In this document: piece after piece, positions 46,679 to 56,200 of the stretch | How the letters are laid out: every line of letters begins with the position of its first letter | Position numbering within the stretch: the first letter of the stretch is position 1 | NCBI RefSeq assembly: GCF_902712875.1 | Contig: NZ_LR743509.1 | Location: 2,432,001-2,496,000 of the forward strand | Source: Hyphomicrobium sp. ghe19 | Lineage (GTDB): Bacteria > Pseudomonadota > Alphaproteobacteria > Rhizobiales > Hyphomicrobiaceae | Reading direction: 5' to 3' | DNA length: 64,000 nucleotides | Position numbers and translations under genes: made by a program | Notes under the pieces: generated by a model | Databases searched by the model: none | The model's input: only the letters and a program-made list of their open reading frames with translations | What the model was told of the DNA's origin: nothing

Positions 46679-49242
46679 ACTGTCACCCGTTTACCGAAGC
46701 CTCGGCCCACAACCGCACCCAGCTGATAGATGACGAACGAGCAGCTCTCCTGGGCTGCGCCGAAGTCCGCGATCTGGTCAGCCTCGGTGTACGTCCATTC
46801 GCGCTGTGAAATTAATTGCACAGTGCGGACGACCGTATCACCGTTCATCACGTCGATCTCATACTTTTCGTAAGGCTGGTCCAGCGTGACATCCACACCG
46901 TCAACCCAGAAGCCGTTCTGCCGGACCCGGAAAATCCAGTTCAGGTAGAAATCGGCTCCGGTCTTGTACGAGGCCCTGATGCTCGGCGAGAACGGCCGGA
47001 AGCTGTTGCCGGTGTTCGTGAACGTGAAGCTGTCCACGTCCTCCGTGCTGTCACCGAACGAGAGCGCCTTATACGTCCCCGGCTGATTGAGCTGCGAGAT
47101 GTCGTGTTCGATGCGCTTCGTGGCGTTCTGCGTGAGGCGGAGGCAGCGTTCGCCGGCCAGGTGCTTGTCGATCGCCCAGTCCGTGCCACGAAGGCCGCGG
47201 AGCAGCGTATCGAGGACGAACATGCCGTTACCCTTGTCGGTGACGTTGGCGTACTGGATCAGCTCATCTCCGACCATGATCAGGTTGAACGGGTTCTTGA
47301 TCAGGTCTTCCTTGGCGACGGACGACAAGCCCTGCGAGTTGATGACGTAGAAGCTGATCGTGTTGACGTAATCCCAGACGCCCGGAATGGCCGGCCCCAG
47401 CTGGTTCATAGCGAAACCATGCGGTACGCCGTCTTCCGAGTTCGTCACCGTGTACCAGTTCGAACCGTTGACCTGGGCGTCTGCAGTCAAGCCGTAAGCC
47501 GTGACGGTGCCGCCCGAGGACACGTCGATCATGAGCGTGCCGCCCTGCCAGGACCCGCGCGAGCCGGCCATGACGGCGTAATAGCCGGGCTTGTCATCTT
47601 CGGTGTCAGTCAGCAGCGGGCAGTCGAGCATGTAGGCATACGTGCGTGCGCCGTAGCTGATCTCGTTCGAACCGTTCTCCTCGGTGTCCGACTCGACCTT
47701 CGCCGACACCATCGTGTGGAAATGATGATCGGCGAACTCGAACTCCAGAATGCCGTTCGCGCCGATCCTGACGGCGGTGACGAGCATTCCGTAATACAGG
47801 TTCGGATTGTGCTCCTCCTGCACGAGGACGGGATCGCCGGGCTCCAGGATCACATATTTGCGCGGCAGCACGATCTTGTACGTGCGGCGGGCCATCAGCC
47901 GGTTGACGAGCGTATCCTCAACGCGGGACTTCGCTTCGTCACGGGTCAGCGCGATGGCGATGTCGTAATCTTCGACCTCGTTCGACTTCGTGATCTGCCG
48001 ACGCGCCTTGACGGTGTTCGACGAATACGCCCGCACCGGCTCCTGATATTTCAGGTTGAGCTGCTTCGGCAGTTCGAGGTCTTGCGTCCGCGAGACGTCT
48101 TCCGATGACGGCTGGTCATCGCCCGCAATGAACGCACCGAAGTCCTCCCGGCGGATCAGAGCCCGCGGCCGGCGCTCGATCCAGTCGAAGCGGAGCACGT
48201 AGCTCGTCTCCTGGCCGTCGAACGGGTAAATCTTCTGCAGGTCTTCGAGCACCGAGCGGGCCGACGACGTGTTCGTGACGGCAAAGCCCAGCACCGGAAC
48301 AACCGGCAGACCGCAGGTGGCGTTGAACTCGTCGTTATCGAGGCCGCTGCCGGTGCAGAGGTCGGACACGATCTCATGCAGGTACGTGGTGCCGTCCTTC
48401 TTGACGACCTCCACCTGGAACTGCGGGATCGAGTTGCCGAAGTCTTCGAGCTGCAGGTTCTGAAGCACGAAATAGCAAATGCCTCGGAAACCCGAGACTT
48501 GGCCGATGCCCTTGTAGCCTTCGATCACCGAGTTCGGCTGCTGGTCTTCATGACCGAGATAAATGTCGAGGTTGTCGAACCTGATCTTCAGGCTCTTGTA
48601 GGTGCTGTCCTTGTCGAGCGGCGACAACATCTGGTCGACCATCTGACTGACGCGCGCCTCGTTCGGTTGATTGGGCGGGTCGATCGGATGTTCCTTGATG
48701 AACTTCTTCGCCTCCTTGGCGGTCGACAGGTCGTACTCATGCTGTTCGTAATTGTTGAATGCAAAGAAGAACGCCCCGACCGACGCTTCTTCGAGAAGTA
48801 CATCGTTGTCGAGGAGCCGGGTGCCTTCTGCGTAATAGGCGTCGATGAAAGCCTGCTTCTCGCTGGCCAACAGATCGGGCGCGATCCAGAGCAGCTTCTG
48901 GTTCGCCCAGATGCGGCTGATCTTGTGCACAGGCCCGCGGCAGACGCCGTGTGCGATATCAACCGAGTACGTGTACGTGATCTGCTTCGGGCCGCCGCCC
49001 ATCATGCCTTTGCCGCCGGCCTTCTGGACGTGCTTCGTCTCGATCAGCGGTGACACCCACAGGATTTGGGTCGTCAGCTTCATCGTGCCCCAATGCCAGA
49101 TCACCGGGTTTCCGGGCGAGACGGCAGGGACGTTCAGGTCCGACAACCGAGGACCGTACTGGTCCTTCGGCTTCGGCGCGAACAGCATCTGAAGAACCAT
49201 GCCACCGACTGAGAGCAGCAGTGGCAGAATTGGTAGTGCCAC
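46675..49242 (-). CDS. Tail tip / host-specificity protein (J-like)
   Basis: 855 aa. N-terminal hydrophobic helix (ILPLLLSVGGMVLQMLFAP) then PVIWHWGTMKLTTQILWVSP, a phage-tail-tip motif, and central tail domain (LQKIYPFDGQETSYVLRFDW). Fits the gp J/GTA TIM-barrel group that forms the baseplate hub and touches the receptor. Palindrome copy 37 is in frame near the 3' end (VQLIS). Confidence 0.85.
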   Translation of the reverse strand: MALPILPLLLSVGGMVLQMLFAPKPKDQYGPRLSDLNVPAVSPGNPVIWHWGTMKLTTQILWVSPLIETKHVQKAGGKGMMGGGPKQITYTYSVDIAHGVCRGPVHKISRIWANQKLLWIAPDLLASEKQAFIDAYYAEGTRLLDNDVLLEEASVGAFFFAFNNYEQHEYDLSTAKEAKKFIKEHPIDPPNQPNEARVSQMVDQMLSPLDKDSTYKSLKIRFDNLDIYLGHEDQQPNSVIEGYKGIGQVSGFRGICYFVLQNLQLEDFGNSIPQFQVEVVKKDGTTYLHEIVSDLCTGSGLDNDEFNATCGLPVVPVLGFAVTNTSSARSVLEDLQKIYPFDGQETSYVLRFDWIERRPRALIRREDFGAFIAGDDQPSSEDVSRTQDLELPKQLNLKYQEPVRAYSSNTVKARRQITKSNEVEDYDIAIALTRDEAKSRVEDTLVNRLMARRTYKIVLPRKYVILEPGDPVLVQEEHNPNLYYGMLVTAVRIGANGILEFEFADHHFHTMVSAKVESDTEENGSNEISYGARTYAYMLDCPLLTDTEDDKPGYYAVMAGSRGSWQGGTLMIDVSSGGTVTAYGLTADAQVNGSNWYTVTNSEDGVPHGFAMNQLGPAIPGVWDYVNTISFYVINSQGLSSVAKEDLIKNPFNLIMVGDELIQYANVTDKGNGMFVLDTLLRGLRGTDWAIDKHLAGERCLRLTQNATKRIEHDISQLNQPGTYKALSFGDSTEDVDSFTFTNTGNSFRPFSPSIRASYKTGADFYLNWIFRVRQNGFWVDGVDVTLDQPYEKYEIDVMNGDTVVRTVQLISQREWTYTEADQIADFGAAQESCSFVIYQLGAVVGRGFGKRVTV
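46806..46821. promoter_or_regulatory. 16-bp palindromic site, copy 37 (intragenic)
   Basis: GTGAAATTAATTGCAC inside the J-like gene, 131 bp before its stop. Confidence 0.8.
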
Positions 49243-49245
49243 GCG

Positions 49246-49677
49246 TCAGCCCTCCATCGTGTCTGGCAGGCAGTAAACTGCCATCAGCCGGTTTTCCCAG
49301 AACGAACTCACGCCGTGCTCGACCACCTTCTCGTGCTTCGACCAGGCGTGGATCAGTGTCAGGCGAGCGCCGTCTTCGCCGACGATGGCGAAATGCTGAG
49401 CCTCACCGCGCGTGAAGCCCCACATGATTGCGATGTCGCCTGCAATTAATTGCATTCTCTCTTGCCGAACGAGCCACTTCTCGCAGCCCGTCAACAGCAG
49501 GTTGCCGCTCGGATGCGACGAGTAATTCGACGGGATTTCAGCCTCATACCCGAGGTCCTTGGCGACTGCCCAAGTGAAGCCTATGCAGTCAATGCCGGTG
49601 CGGTCCCGGCCCTGGTGCCGATACGGCGTCCCGAGCCAATCCCTCGCCACCGCGATGATTTCAGAGCGCTTCGGCAT
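49246..49677 (-). CDS. NlpC/P60 tail-tip peptidase
   Basis: 143 aa. WLGTPYRHQGRDRTGIDCIG with catalytic Cys (~30), and His in GEAQHFAIVGE, the NlpC/P60 pair; such proteins in GTA and lambda-like tails (lambda gpK) cut peptidoglycan during entry. Palindrome copy 38 is in frame (MQLIAG). One base after its partner's stop. Confidence 0.88.
   Translation of the reverse strand: MPKRSEIIAVARDWLGTPYRHQGRDRTGIDCIGFTWAVAKDLGYEAEIPSNYSSHPSGNLLLTGCEKWLVRQERMQLIAGDIAIMWGFTRGEAQHFAIVGEDGARLTLIHAWSKHEKVVEHGVSSFWENRLMAVYCLPDTMEG
49440..49455. promoter_or_regulatory. 16-bp palindromic site, copy 38 (intragenic)
   Basis: CTGCAATTAATTGCAT inside the NlpC/P60 gene. Confidence 0.7.
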
Positions 49678-50261
49678 CAGCTGCCTCCACTGTCTTGCTT
49701 CTTCGGCGTGCCCTGCTGACTGAAGTTCGGCGTTGCGAGCGCCTTGTCTTCGGTCGGCATGTCCGGGAAGCCGCGATGATTGTGGTTGTTATTGAACGTC
49801 GAGCGACAGGCGGTCCGCGTCTTCGGGCAGCCCTGCACGATCTCGAACGTGTCGCCTTCCGTGATGACAAACGGCATCGCCTCGAACAGTTCGATGTTCG
49901 GGGACGGCAGCTTGCGGAAGGCATGAGCTTCAACCTTGAGGCCGGCGTTCTCACCTGTCAGCCACGTCACGATGCCGTACTGAAAATAATCGTCCGGATA
50001 GACGCTCAGACTTTCAGCCGAGAAGTTGGCCCGGCCGAAGACGCCGGTCACCGTGCTCTTGATGCGCCGGGCGCGGATCGCCTGCCACGTAATGCCGTTG
50101 GCGTCCGTGATCGTGGCTCCGACCGTCGTCGGCCAAGCCGGTTCAGCGCCGCTCGACACGGCGTACTTCATATTGAAAGCCGGCGTCTTCACGACACGGG
50201 ACTTACCCTTGCCGGGTTTATAATTGTCGATCGGATCGCTACCGCCGCCTCCGAAACTCAT
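49677..50261 (-). CDS. BR0599/DUF2163 C-terminal half
   Basis: 194 aa. Residues ~60-170 hold the C-terminal half of the Phage_BR0599 tail protein: VTGVFGRANFSAESLSVYPD, ITEGDTFEIVQGCPKTRTAC and FNNNHNHRGFPDMPTEDKA. The N-terminal ~60 residues (Gly-rich, VGATITDANGITWQAIRAR) are not normally there. The other half is the upstream gene, joined by an ATGA overlap. Both together act at the tail tip. Confidence 0.8.
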   Translation of the reverse strand: MSFGGGGSDPIDNYKPGKGKSRVVKTPAFNMKYAVSSGAEPAWPTTVGATITDANGITWQAIRARRIKSTVTGVFGRANFSAESLSVYPDDYFQYGIVTWLTGENAGLKVEAHAFRKLPSPNIELFEAMPFVITEGDTFEIVQGCPKTRTACRSTFNNNHNHRGFPDMPTEDKALATPNFSQQGTPKKQDSGGS

Positions 50262-50965
50262 CGCACACCGTTCGCTTTCTTGATCGCCAGAAGCTTATTG
50301 TAGACGTTGGCCGGCACCTGCCCGCTCGTCACACTCGAACTCACCGTGTTCGGAGCGTTCGTCGCGACGTACCAAAAACCATTGTCGACGGTCGGACGGA
50401 CGATGTCGCCGATGCCGGCCTCGTGGTCGATTTTGGCCACATAGACATTCCCAGCTGCCCACTTCGGAACATCGAGCTTCACCTTGCACTTGGCGTCACC
50501 CAGATCGGCCGCGCATTCGAGCGTGTAGAAATCACCGAACGGCTGCTGCAGCGTCTGCAGAACCGAGCGTAGCTCCGTCTCGAAGGTCTGTCCCTTGACC
50601 GAGATCGTGCCGAACTTACCGCCGCGGATCGGAACGACGCCCCATTCCGGCTTGTCGGGTCTGATCCAGAAGAACTTGACCTTGGCGTTGTCCCACTTGC
50701 CGCCAAGCAGGTCGCCCTTCTTGATCTGGTCGTTGACGAGGGCGACCGTGTTGACGTTGTCGACCGAGAAGTTGTTCTTCGACTGCACGGCCGATGCCGA
50801 GAACGGGTTCGTCGGCGAATACGTGACGCCTTGGAACGTGAACTCCGTATCGGAGGTCGTGAAGCCGAGGACGAGTCCATCCGAGCGCTCGACGCGCCAG
50901 CCAACGACGATGTTGGACGACTTCGTGCGCAGCTCATCGAAAATCTGTGGCGAGATACGTTTCAT
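50258..50965 (-). CDS. DUF2163 N-terminal half
   Basis: 235 aa. Contains WRVERSDGLVLGFTTSDTEF, then GGKFGTISVKGQTFETELRS and the conserved TLECAADLGDAKCKVKL, after which a normal DUF2163/BR0599 protein continues into the part now encoded by 49677-50261. Instead it has ~60 different residues (IGDIVRPTVDNGFWYVATNA). A split or insertion-interrupted tail protein. Confidence 0.8.
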   Translation of the reverse strand: MKRISPQIFDELRTKSSNIVVGWRVERSDGLVLGFTTSDTEFTFQGVTYSPTNPFSASAVQSKNNFSVDNVNTVALVNDQIKKGDLLGGKWDNAKVKFFWIRPDKPEWGVVPIRGGKFGTISVKGQTFETELRSVLQTLQQPFGDFYTLECAADLGDAKCKVKLDVPKWAAGNVYVAKIDHEAGIGDIVRPTVDNGFWYVATNAPNTVSSSVTSGQVPANVYNKLLAIKKANGVR

Positions 50966-52167
50966 TCGCTGTGCGGCCTCACTTCGACGAGCTTCACATC
51001 GGCTGCGCCGCCGATGCCGTAAAAGTCGAGCGACACCGGCAGACGGTCGGTATCGAAGCGGACCGGGACGTAGAACTCGAAGCCGGCCGTCAGCACCGTC
51101 CCAGCCTTCGGAGCCGGATGCACCATGACGTTGACGCCCGAGATCGTCGTCTCAATAGCGCCGAAATCTGCGGGAGCCGTGAACGTGATCTCGTTACGGT
51201 CGGCATTGATCGAGCCGATGACGAGCGCCTTGGCTTCGGTCGAGTTATTGAGCGGGTTCACCCAGCCCCACGTCACGATCTTGTCGCCGACCAGGAAGCC
51301 GGCAAACTTGGACGGGGTCGGCGAGACGATCTTCCAGGTCACGCCGCTGACGTGCTGCATCTCCGCGTTGGCGATGTTCGTGACGATCAGGCGCGAGAAG
51401 AACGTCACCTTGCCGGTCGCGTAATCGACCGTCCAGTTCAGCACACGTTCGCCGTTCACACCGATATGCACCGTGTTCTGGATCGGCTTATAGATCGGCC
51501 GGTAATTGGCGTATGAGCCGCCGGGCGTGGCGTACTTCTTCTGGAGCTGGAACACCTTCGTGATACCGTCGCCCGTGCCGAGCGGCTGATCGGTCCAGTG
51601 AATGTCGGGCACCGAGCGCGACTCCTCGCGTGTCGCCTGCGTCGACTTATGATCGGCGTGGTCGAGGTACAGGAACGAATAGAGCCGGCCCTTCACGGCG
51701 CGGAAGAACGCGATCAGGCCCTGGAGCTGCTCCATCGTGCGGACGCCGTAAGCGACGTCGTACTCCATCAGCGGCTGAGACCAGCGGCTGTTACGCTGAT
51801 CGTCACCACTGTCGACCATCGTGACGTCGGTCGTGAAGCGCGTGGCTCCGATCGAGCTGTAGCTGATATCGAACGGGAACACTTCGTTGATGAGCATATC
51901 AATCCACCGGAAGTCCGGCGTCCTCGTGAACATGACCCTAGCTTCGACCATCGTGATGTTGTGCAGGTAGCCGTGCGGGCGCGGCCCAGACGGATCACCA
52001 CCGTTACGCGTCGTCCGGCCGATGGCCTGCGCGCGAGCGGTCGTCACACGCTTTTCCGGAGTGCCCTGCGCCGCGATCAGCTGAGCGTGCGTATCGGTGA
52101 TCTGGCTGTTTGGCGGCGGAGCCTTGGTCAAGTTCCGTGCGTCAACGCCTGTCAGGCGAAGTGACAT
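50962..52167 (-). CDS. DUF2460 tail protein
   Basis: 401 aa. Residues ~95-330 match DUF2460: LINEVFPFDISYSSIGATRF, RNSRWSQPLMEYDVAYGVRT, FFRAVKGRLYSFLYLDHADH. An N-terminal ~85-residue extension is unusual. Part of the GTA-like baseplate set (DUF2460, DUF2163, NlpC, J), in conserved order. Confidence 0.85.
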   Translation of the reverse strand: MSLRLTGVDARNLTKAPPPNSQITDTHAQLIAAQGTPEKRVTTARAQAIGRTTRNGGDPSGPRPHGYLHNITMVEARVMFTRTPDFRWIDMLINEVFPFDISYSSIGATRFTTDVTMVDSGDDQRNSRWSQPLMEYDVAYGVRTMEQLQGLIAFFRAVKGRLYSFLYLDHADHKSTQATREESRSVPDIHWTDQPLGTGDGITKVFQLQKKYATPGGSYANYRPIYKPIQNTVHIGVNGERVLNWTVDYATGKVTFFSRLIVTNIANAEMQHVSGVTWKIVSPTPSKFAGFLVGDKIVTWGWVNPLNNSTEAKALVIGSINADRNEITFTAPADFGAIETTISGVNVMVHPAPKAGTVLTAGFEFYVPVRFDTDRLPVSLDFYGIGGAADVKLVEVRPHSE

Positions 52168-53267
52168 CAGAGCACCTCGAAGCCGATGTTCGTTGCTTCA
52201 GCCTTGGCCTTCGTCCAGCCGGTGCCGTCCGGGCATTGCTCGAGGAACAGGTTCTTCGTCGTGTACTGAACCGAGAGCGGCTGCGCGACGCCGTGCACAT
52301 CATTCACCCCATACCGGGCGTGTGCCGAAATCAACGCCGTACCAGGCGCATCCTTGCGTCCGCGGATGTGCACCGACATCGCCAGCACGTCGATGATGTT
52401 GTCCGGCAGCGCCGCAAGGCCGAACATTTCCTTGGTGTCGGCCTCATTGCCGTACACGTAGCTCGTGTCTTCGTCGGTCGGTATCGAGTTCAGCGCCGTA
52501 AAGTGGCCGATCGCGCCGCCGAACTGGCTGAGCTGGTTCGGGCCTTGGTCGGAAGTGACCGGCAGCGAGGTCACGATGACGTCGCCTAGGAAATCAGTGA
52601 AGCCCGAACCGATCGTGTCGAGAATGTACAGGTCGTCGATCTTCTTGATCGGGTTCGACTGCGAGCCGACGTTGAACTCACCGGCCGGGGTCGCCCACCT
52701 GAGCATGTTGACCTGGTTCGGCGTCGTCATCGGGCTCGTCGGACCGTCGAACTGAATGCAGGTCTGGCCTTCGACCTTGACGACAATAGAGCCTGCCGTC
52801 TTATCCGGCCGGTACTTCAACTCCACGAACTGCCAGACGTTCGGATACAGAATGTTCGGCCCAGAAGCCGCGAGCAGCGTCGCGCCATCATCAATAGACA
52901 GCGAGATGCCGCCTTCTGCGTTGACGTAAACCCGCATCTGAGACGTGACGGTACCGAGCCGGTTGTCGAAATCGAACTCGATGATGCGCGCGAGATTGGT
53001 CGACGTGTACTTGAACGCAAACCCGACGACGATCTCGCTCTTCGGCAGAAAGGCGATCTTCAGATCAGCCGGCGTGCCTAAGCTGTCGTACGTGAACCAC
53101 AACGACCGGCCGTAACCCGTGCGCGTGTCGGTGTCGAAGCCGACGCCCTTGCAGAAGACATAGCCCGAGCTAAGCAGCAGCGTGTTGATCGGGTCGCTAT
53201 TGTAGACGCCGGCCGGCGTACGAGTCGGCCCGTAAGAGTCGAAACCATCCATCCAGAGCAGCGACAT
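52167..53267 (-). CDS. LamG/concanavalin-like structural protein, paralogue 3
   Basis: 366 aa. MSLLWMDGFDSYGPTRTPAG start, LamG-like core (WQFVELKYRPDKTAGSIVVK, IDDLYILDTIGSGFTDFLGD) and C-terminal MSVHIRGRKDAPGTALISAH, parallel to 42812 and 43869. Sits between tape measure and tail-tip genes, where lectin-like proteins are unusual. Its start is 13 bp from a palindrome. Confidence 0.72.
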   Translation of the reverse strand: MSLLWMDGFDSYGPTRTPAGVYNSDPINTLLLSSGYVFCKGVGFDTDTRTGYGRSLWFTYDSLGTPADLKIAFLPKSEIVVGFAFKYTSTNLARIIEFDFDNRLGTVTSQMRVYVNAEGGISLSIDDGATLLAASGPNILYPNVWQFVELKYRPDKTAGSIVVKVEGQTCIQFDGPTSPMTTPNQVNMLRWATPAGEFNVGSQSNPIKKIDDLYILDTIGSGFTDFLGDVIVTSLPVTSDQGPNQLSQFGGAIGHFTALNSIPTDEDTSYVYGNEADTKEMFGLAALPDNIIDVLAMSVHIRGRKDAPGTALISAHARYGVNDVHGVAQPLSVQYTTKNLFLEQCPDGTGWTKAKAEATNIGFEVL

Positions 53268-53280
53268 TTCCCATCGTCCT

Positions 53281-53296
53281 TTGCAATTAATTTCAC
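53281..53296. promoter_or_regulatory. 16-bp palindromic site, copy 39
   Basis: TTGCAATTAATTTCAC in the 32-bp gap after the tape measure stop, abutting the RBS of 52167-53267. Confidence 0.85.
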
Positions 53297-53299
53297 AAG

Positions 53300-56200
53300 C
53301 TAGCCGTTTCTACGCGCCGCCCGGTTCATCTTCAAGAAGGCATCGCTGGTCAGCTGGCCTTCCGAGCGACGGAAGCTGCCGGCGTCGTTGGCGTTGACCG
53401 TGATGTTCTGACTGATGTTCGAGACGCGATTACCGCGGCTGCCACCGTTCGACACGACCTTGCTGAGCGTCGCGACCTGGTTCGACAGGGCTGCGATCTG
53501 GGCAGACGGCTGAGCCGAGCCGCGCGACATTGCCCGTTCCCCGAGGCCGAGGCCTGAGGACTTCCCACCACCGACGACACCGCCGCTCGCGAACTTCGGC
53601 AGGTTACCAACCGGCTTGTCGTTGTTGATCGCGTGCAGCAGCGGCAGGTTCTTCTGCGCCGAGGCCGCGTTGACGACGAACTCACCGTTCGACACCTGCG
53701 CGAGGATCGAGTCCGACGTGCCGGTGCCCGGTCCTTTGATCTGGCCGCCTTCAGCAAAGCCGAAGAGACCGCCGAGACCTCCGAACAGACCACCAAAGCC
53801 TCCGCCTCCTCCCATGCCGCCCATACCGGACATGAGCTGCTGGACGAGACCCATGATCGACGAGCCGAAGGAGCCGATGCCGCCCTGCACCTGGCTGAGC
53901 GGACCCATCAAGCCACCGAGCGAACCGCCGAGCCCATCGAAGCCACCACCTGCACCACCAGCCGACGTGCCAGCCATTTGCGCGCTGGAGCCCGCCGTCT
54001 GAATTTGCGTGCCTGCCTGCTGGAACTGTGATCCGGCCGACTGTGCCTGCGTTCCGGACTGCTGAGCGCTCATCCCGAGCTGCATGTACGAAGGCGAGGC
54101 CGACATCGCTGCCGTGCCCGACGTCATCGTGGTCTGGTTCAAGCTCTGCATACCGGTCTGAGCCTGCTGCGTTGCCTGCCCAACGGTCGTGGTCGTCTGG
54201 TCGAACGTCTTCATCGGCTGAACCGCGGTCTGAGCCGTGGTGCCGGTCTGCTGCAGCGTCGTGTTGAGCTGCTTCATCTGCTCGGTGGCCTGCGAGGTGT
54301 CGACCCCGCCTGCTCCGCCGCCCAGGCCGTTCTTCTGACGATAGAGGTCGTACGAGTTCGACCACTGCTGATCGTCCATCGGGAACTTGCGTCCGCTCTC
54401 CCACTGCGACTGCGCCTTGCCGAAGGCAATCGCCTGATCCTTGTTGGCGAGCATCTCCTTGACGTTCGTGTCCGGCCCGAAGCCGCGGTTCTCCAGGAAG
54501 TTCTGGTACGGCTTCGTGCTGTTGCCGCCAGAATAGACGTGCATACTGTCGCCAATGGTCGGACCGTACTTGCCGGATTTGTTCTGCCACCAATCGAACT
54601 GAGCGGCAGCGCCCGCCTCCGGTGTCGGGAACGAGGCGATCTTGTTGCCCTGACCGGTGCCATCCTTCAGCAGCGTGCCGCCGTTGGCCGCGCCATACTT
54701 CTTCTCCCAGTCCGCATAGTTCAGCGCACCAGGATTGTTGTGACGGATCGGAGCCGGCCCGCTGGTCGGCAGATTGAACTGGCCCTTCGTCAGCGCATCG
54801 AGGCTCGTCTTGTCGAGCTGGACCGGAGCGGCTTCGAGCGCCTGCTTGCCCTGGGCGATCTGCTGGCCGAGCGGGTTGCCATTGAGGTCCTGCGTCGGAC
54901 GACGGAACTGCAGCTTGTCGGCATCGCGCCATTCGTAATTGACGGCGTTCTTCGAGTTGCCGGCAATCATCTGGAACTGCTGCTGGCCGTTCGCACCCAT
55001 GCGGGTTTCGCCGGTCGCGAAGCCGACGTGATTGCCCGGCGTGCCCGGCTTCAGGAAGCCCTTGCCGACGTCAGCAACGGCGATGTCGCCCTTCTGAACG
55101 TCTTCCGGCTTAATCTTCTGCCCGAAGTCGAGGAAGCTCGATGCGGTGAGCTGGCCATTGCCCTTGACGCCGACCTGCTCCAGCGACGAGTTCACGAACC
55201 CAGCGCACCAGGCGGTCTGAGCCGACTTGATGTCGACGCCACCGGCCTTCAGGAAGTCGTCGATGTTGGACGTGCCTTCGAACTGACCGAGGTGCGTCTT
55301 GGCGAGATCGACGGCGCTGGCCGACTGCTGCATACCAGCCAAAGCCGGACCGGCCGGGCTTAGCATTTGCGACGGCGGCATAGCCTTCAGCGTTTCGCCC
55401 GTGATGTCCTTCAGAGCCGTGCCCGTTGTCACCGACTGCGTCGCGGCTGCAGCTGCGGCTGAGAATGCGGGCGAGGAAGCGAAGTTCGGCAACGCGGTCG
55501 AGGCGACCTTCGAGGCAGCATCCGTCAACACCGCCTGAGACGGGACAGCGGTTGCGAGTGAAGCGGGAGCTGTGGACTGAGACGAGGACGTCGGTCCGAT
55601 CGGCGTCAGGCTCGAAGCCGGCGCGAGCGGCGAGAACTGCGGCACCGAATTGGACGAGTTAATCTGGCCGCTGGTCGGCGCGAAGCCGCCGGTCCCGGCA
55701 CCCTGCACCTGGCCGTTGATGATCGCCGTCGTTGCGTTGACGGTCGCTTGCGGCGAGTTGATGCCGGACTTCGACAGCTGCTCGATCTGACTGAGCGCAC
55801 TGTTCGCCTGGTTCGTGGCAGCGGCCCCGGCCGGGTTGCCCGCGCCGAGGATCGACTGCGCCATCATCTGGCGAATGCCGGTCGAGAGCATCTGCTTGCC
55901 GAGGTTGGCAAACAGCTGACGGAAGCCACCACGCTGCCCAGAGAGCGCGCCGGTCACGGCGTCGGCAAGGCCGTCCGCGAAGTTCTCCTGGATTTTGTTC
56001 AGGTTGTCTTCGAGCGTGCCCTGTGCCTTCGCCCAGCCCTGCAGACCCGAGTTGTTCGCACGGTCGGCATCGACCTTCGCCTTGGCGTAGCGCTCGATCT
56101 GCTCGTTGAGCTGCTTCGTGATGATGACGCCTTGCGACTGCAGCGTGTTGCGCTCCTGCAGTGCGATCTGTTCGATCTTCTGTTGGTCGCCGTACAGCGA

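Noticed and set aside
46816..48108. 430-codon plus-strand ORF
   Set aside because: Antisense to the J-like tail gene; composition is that of a shadow frame.
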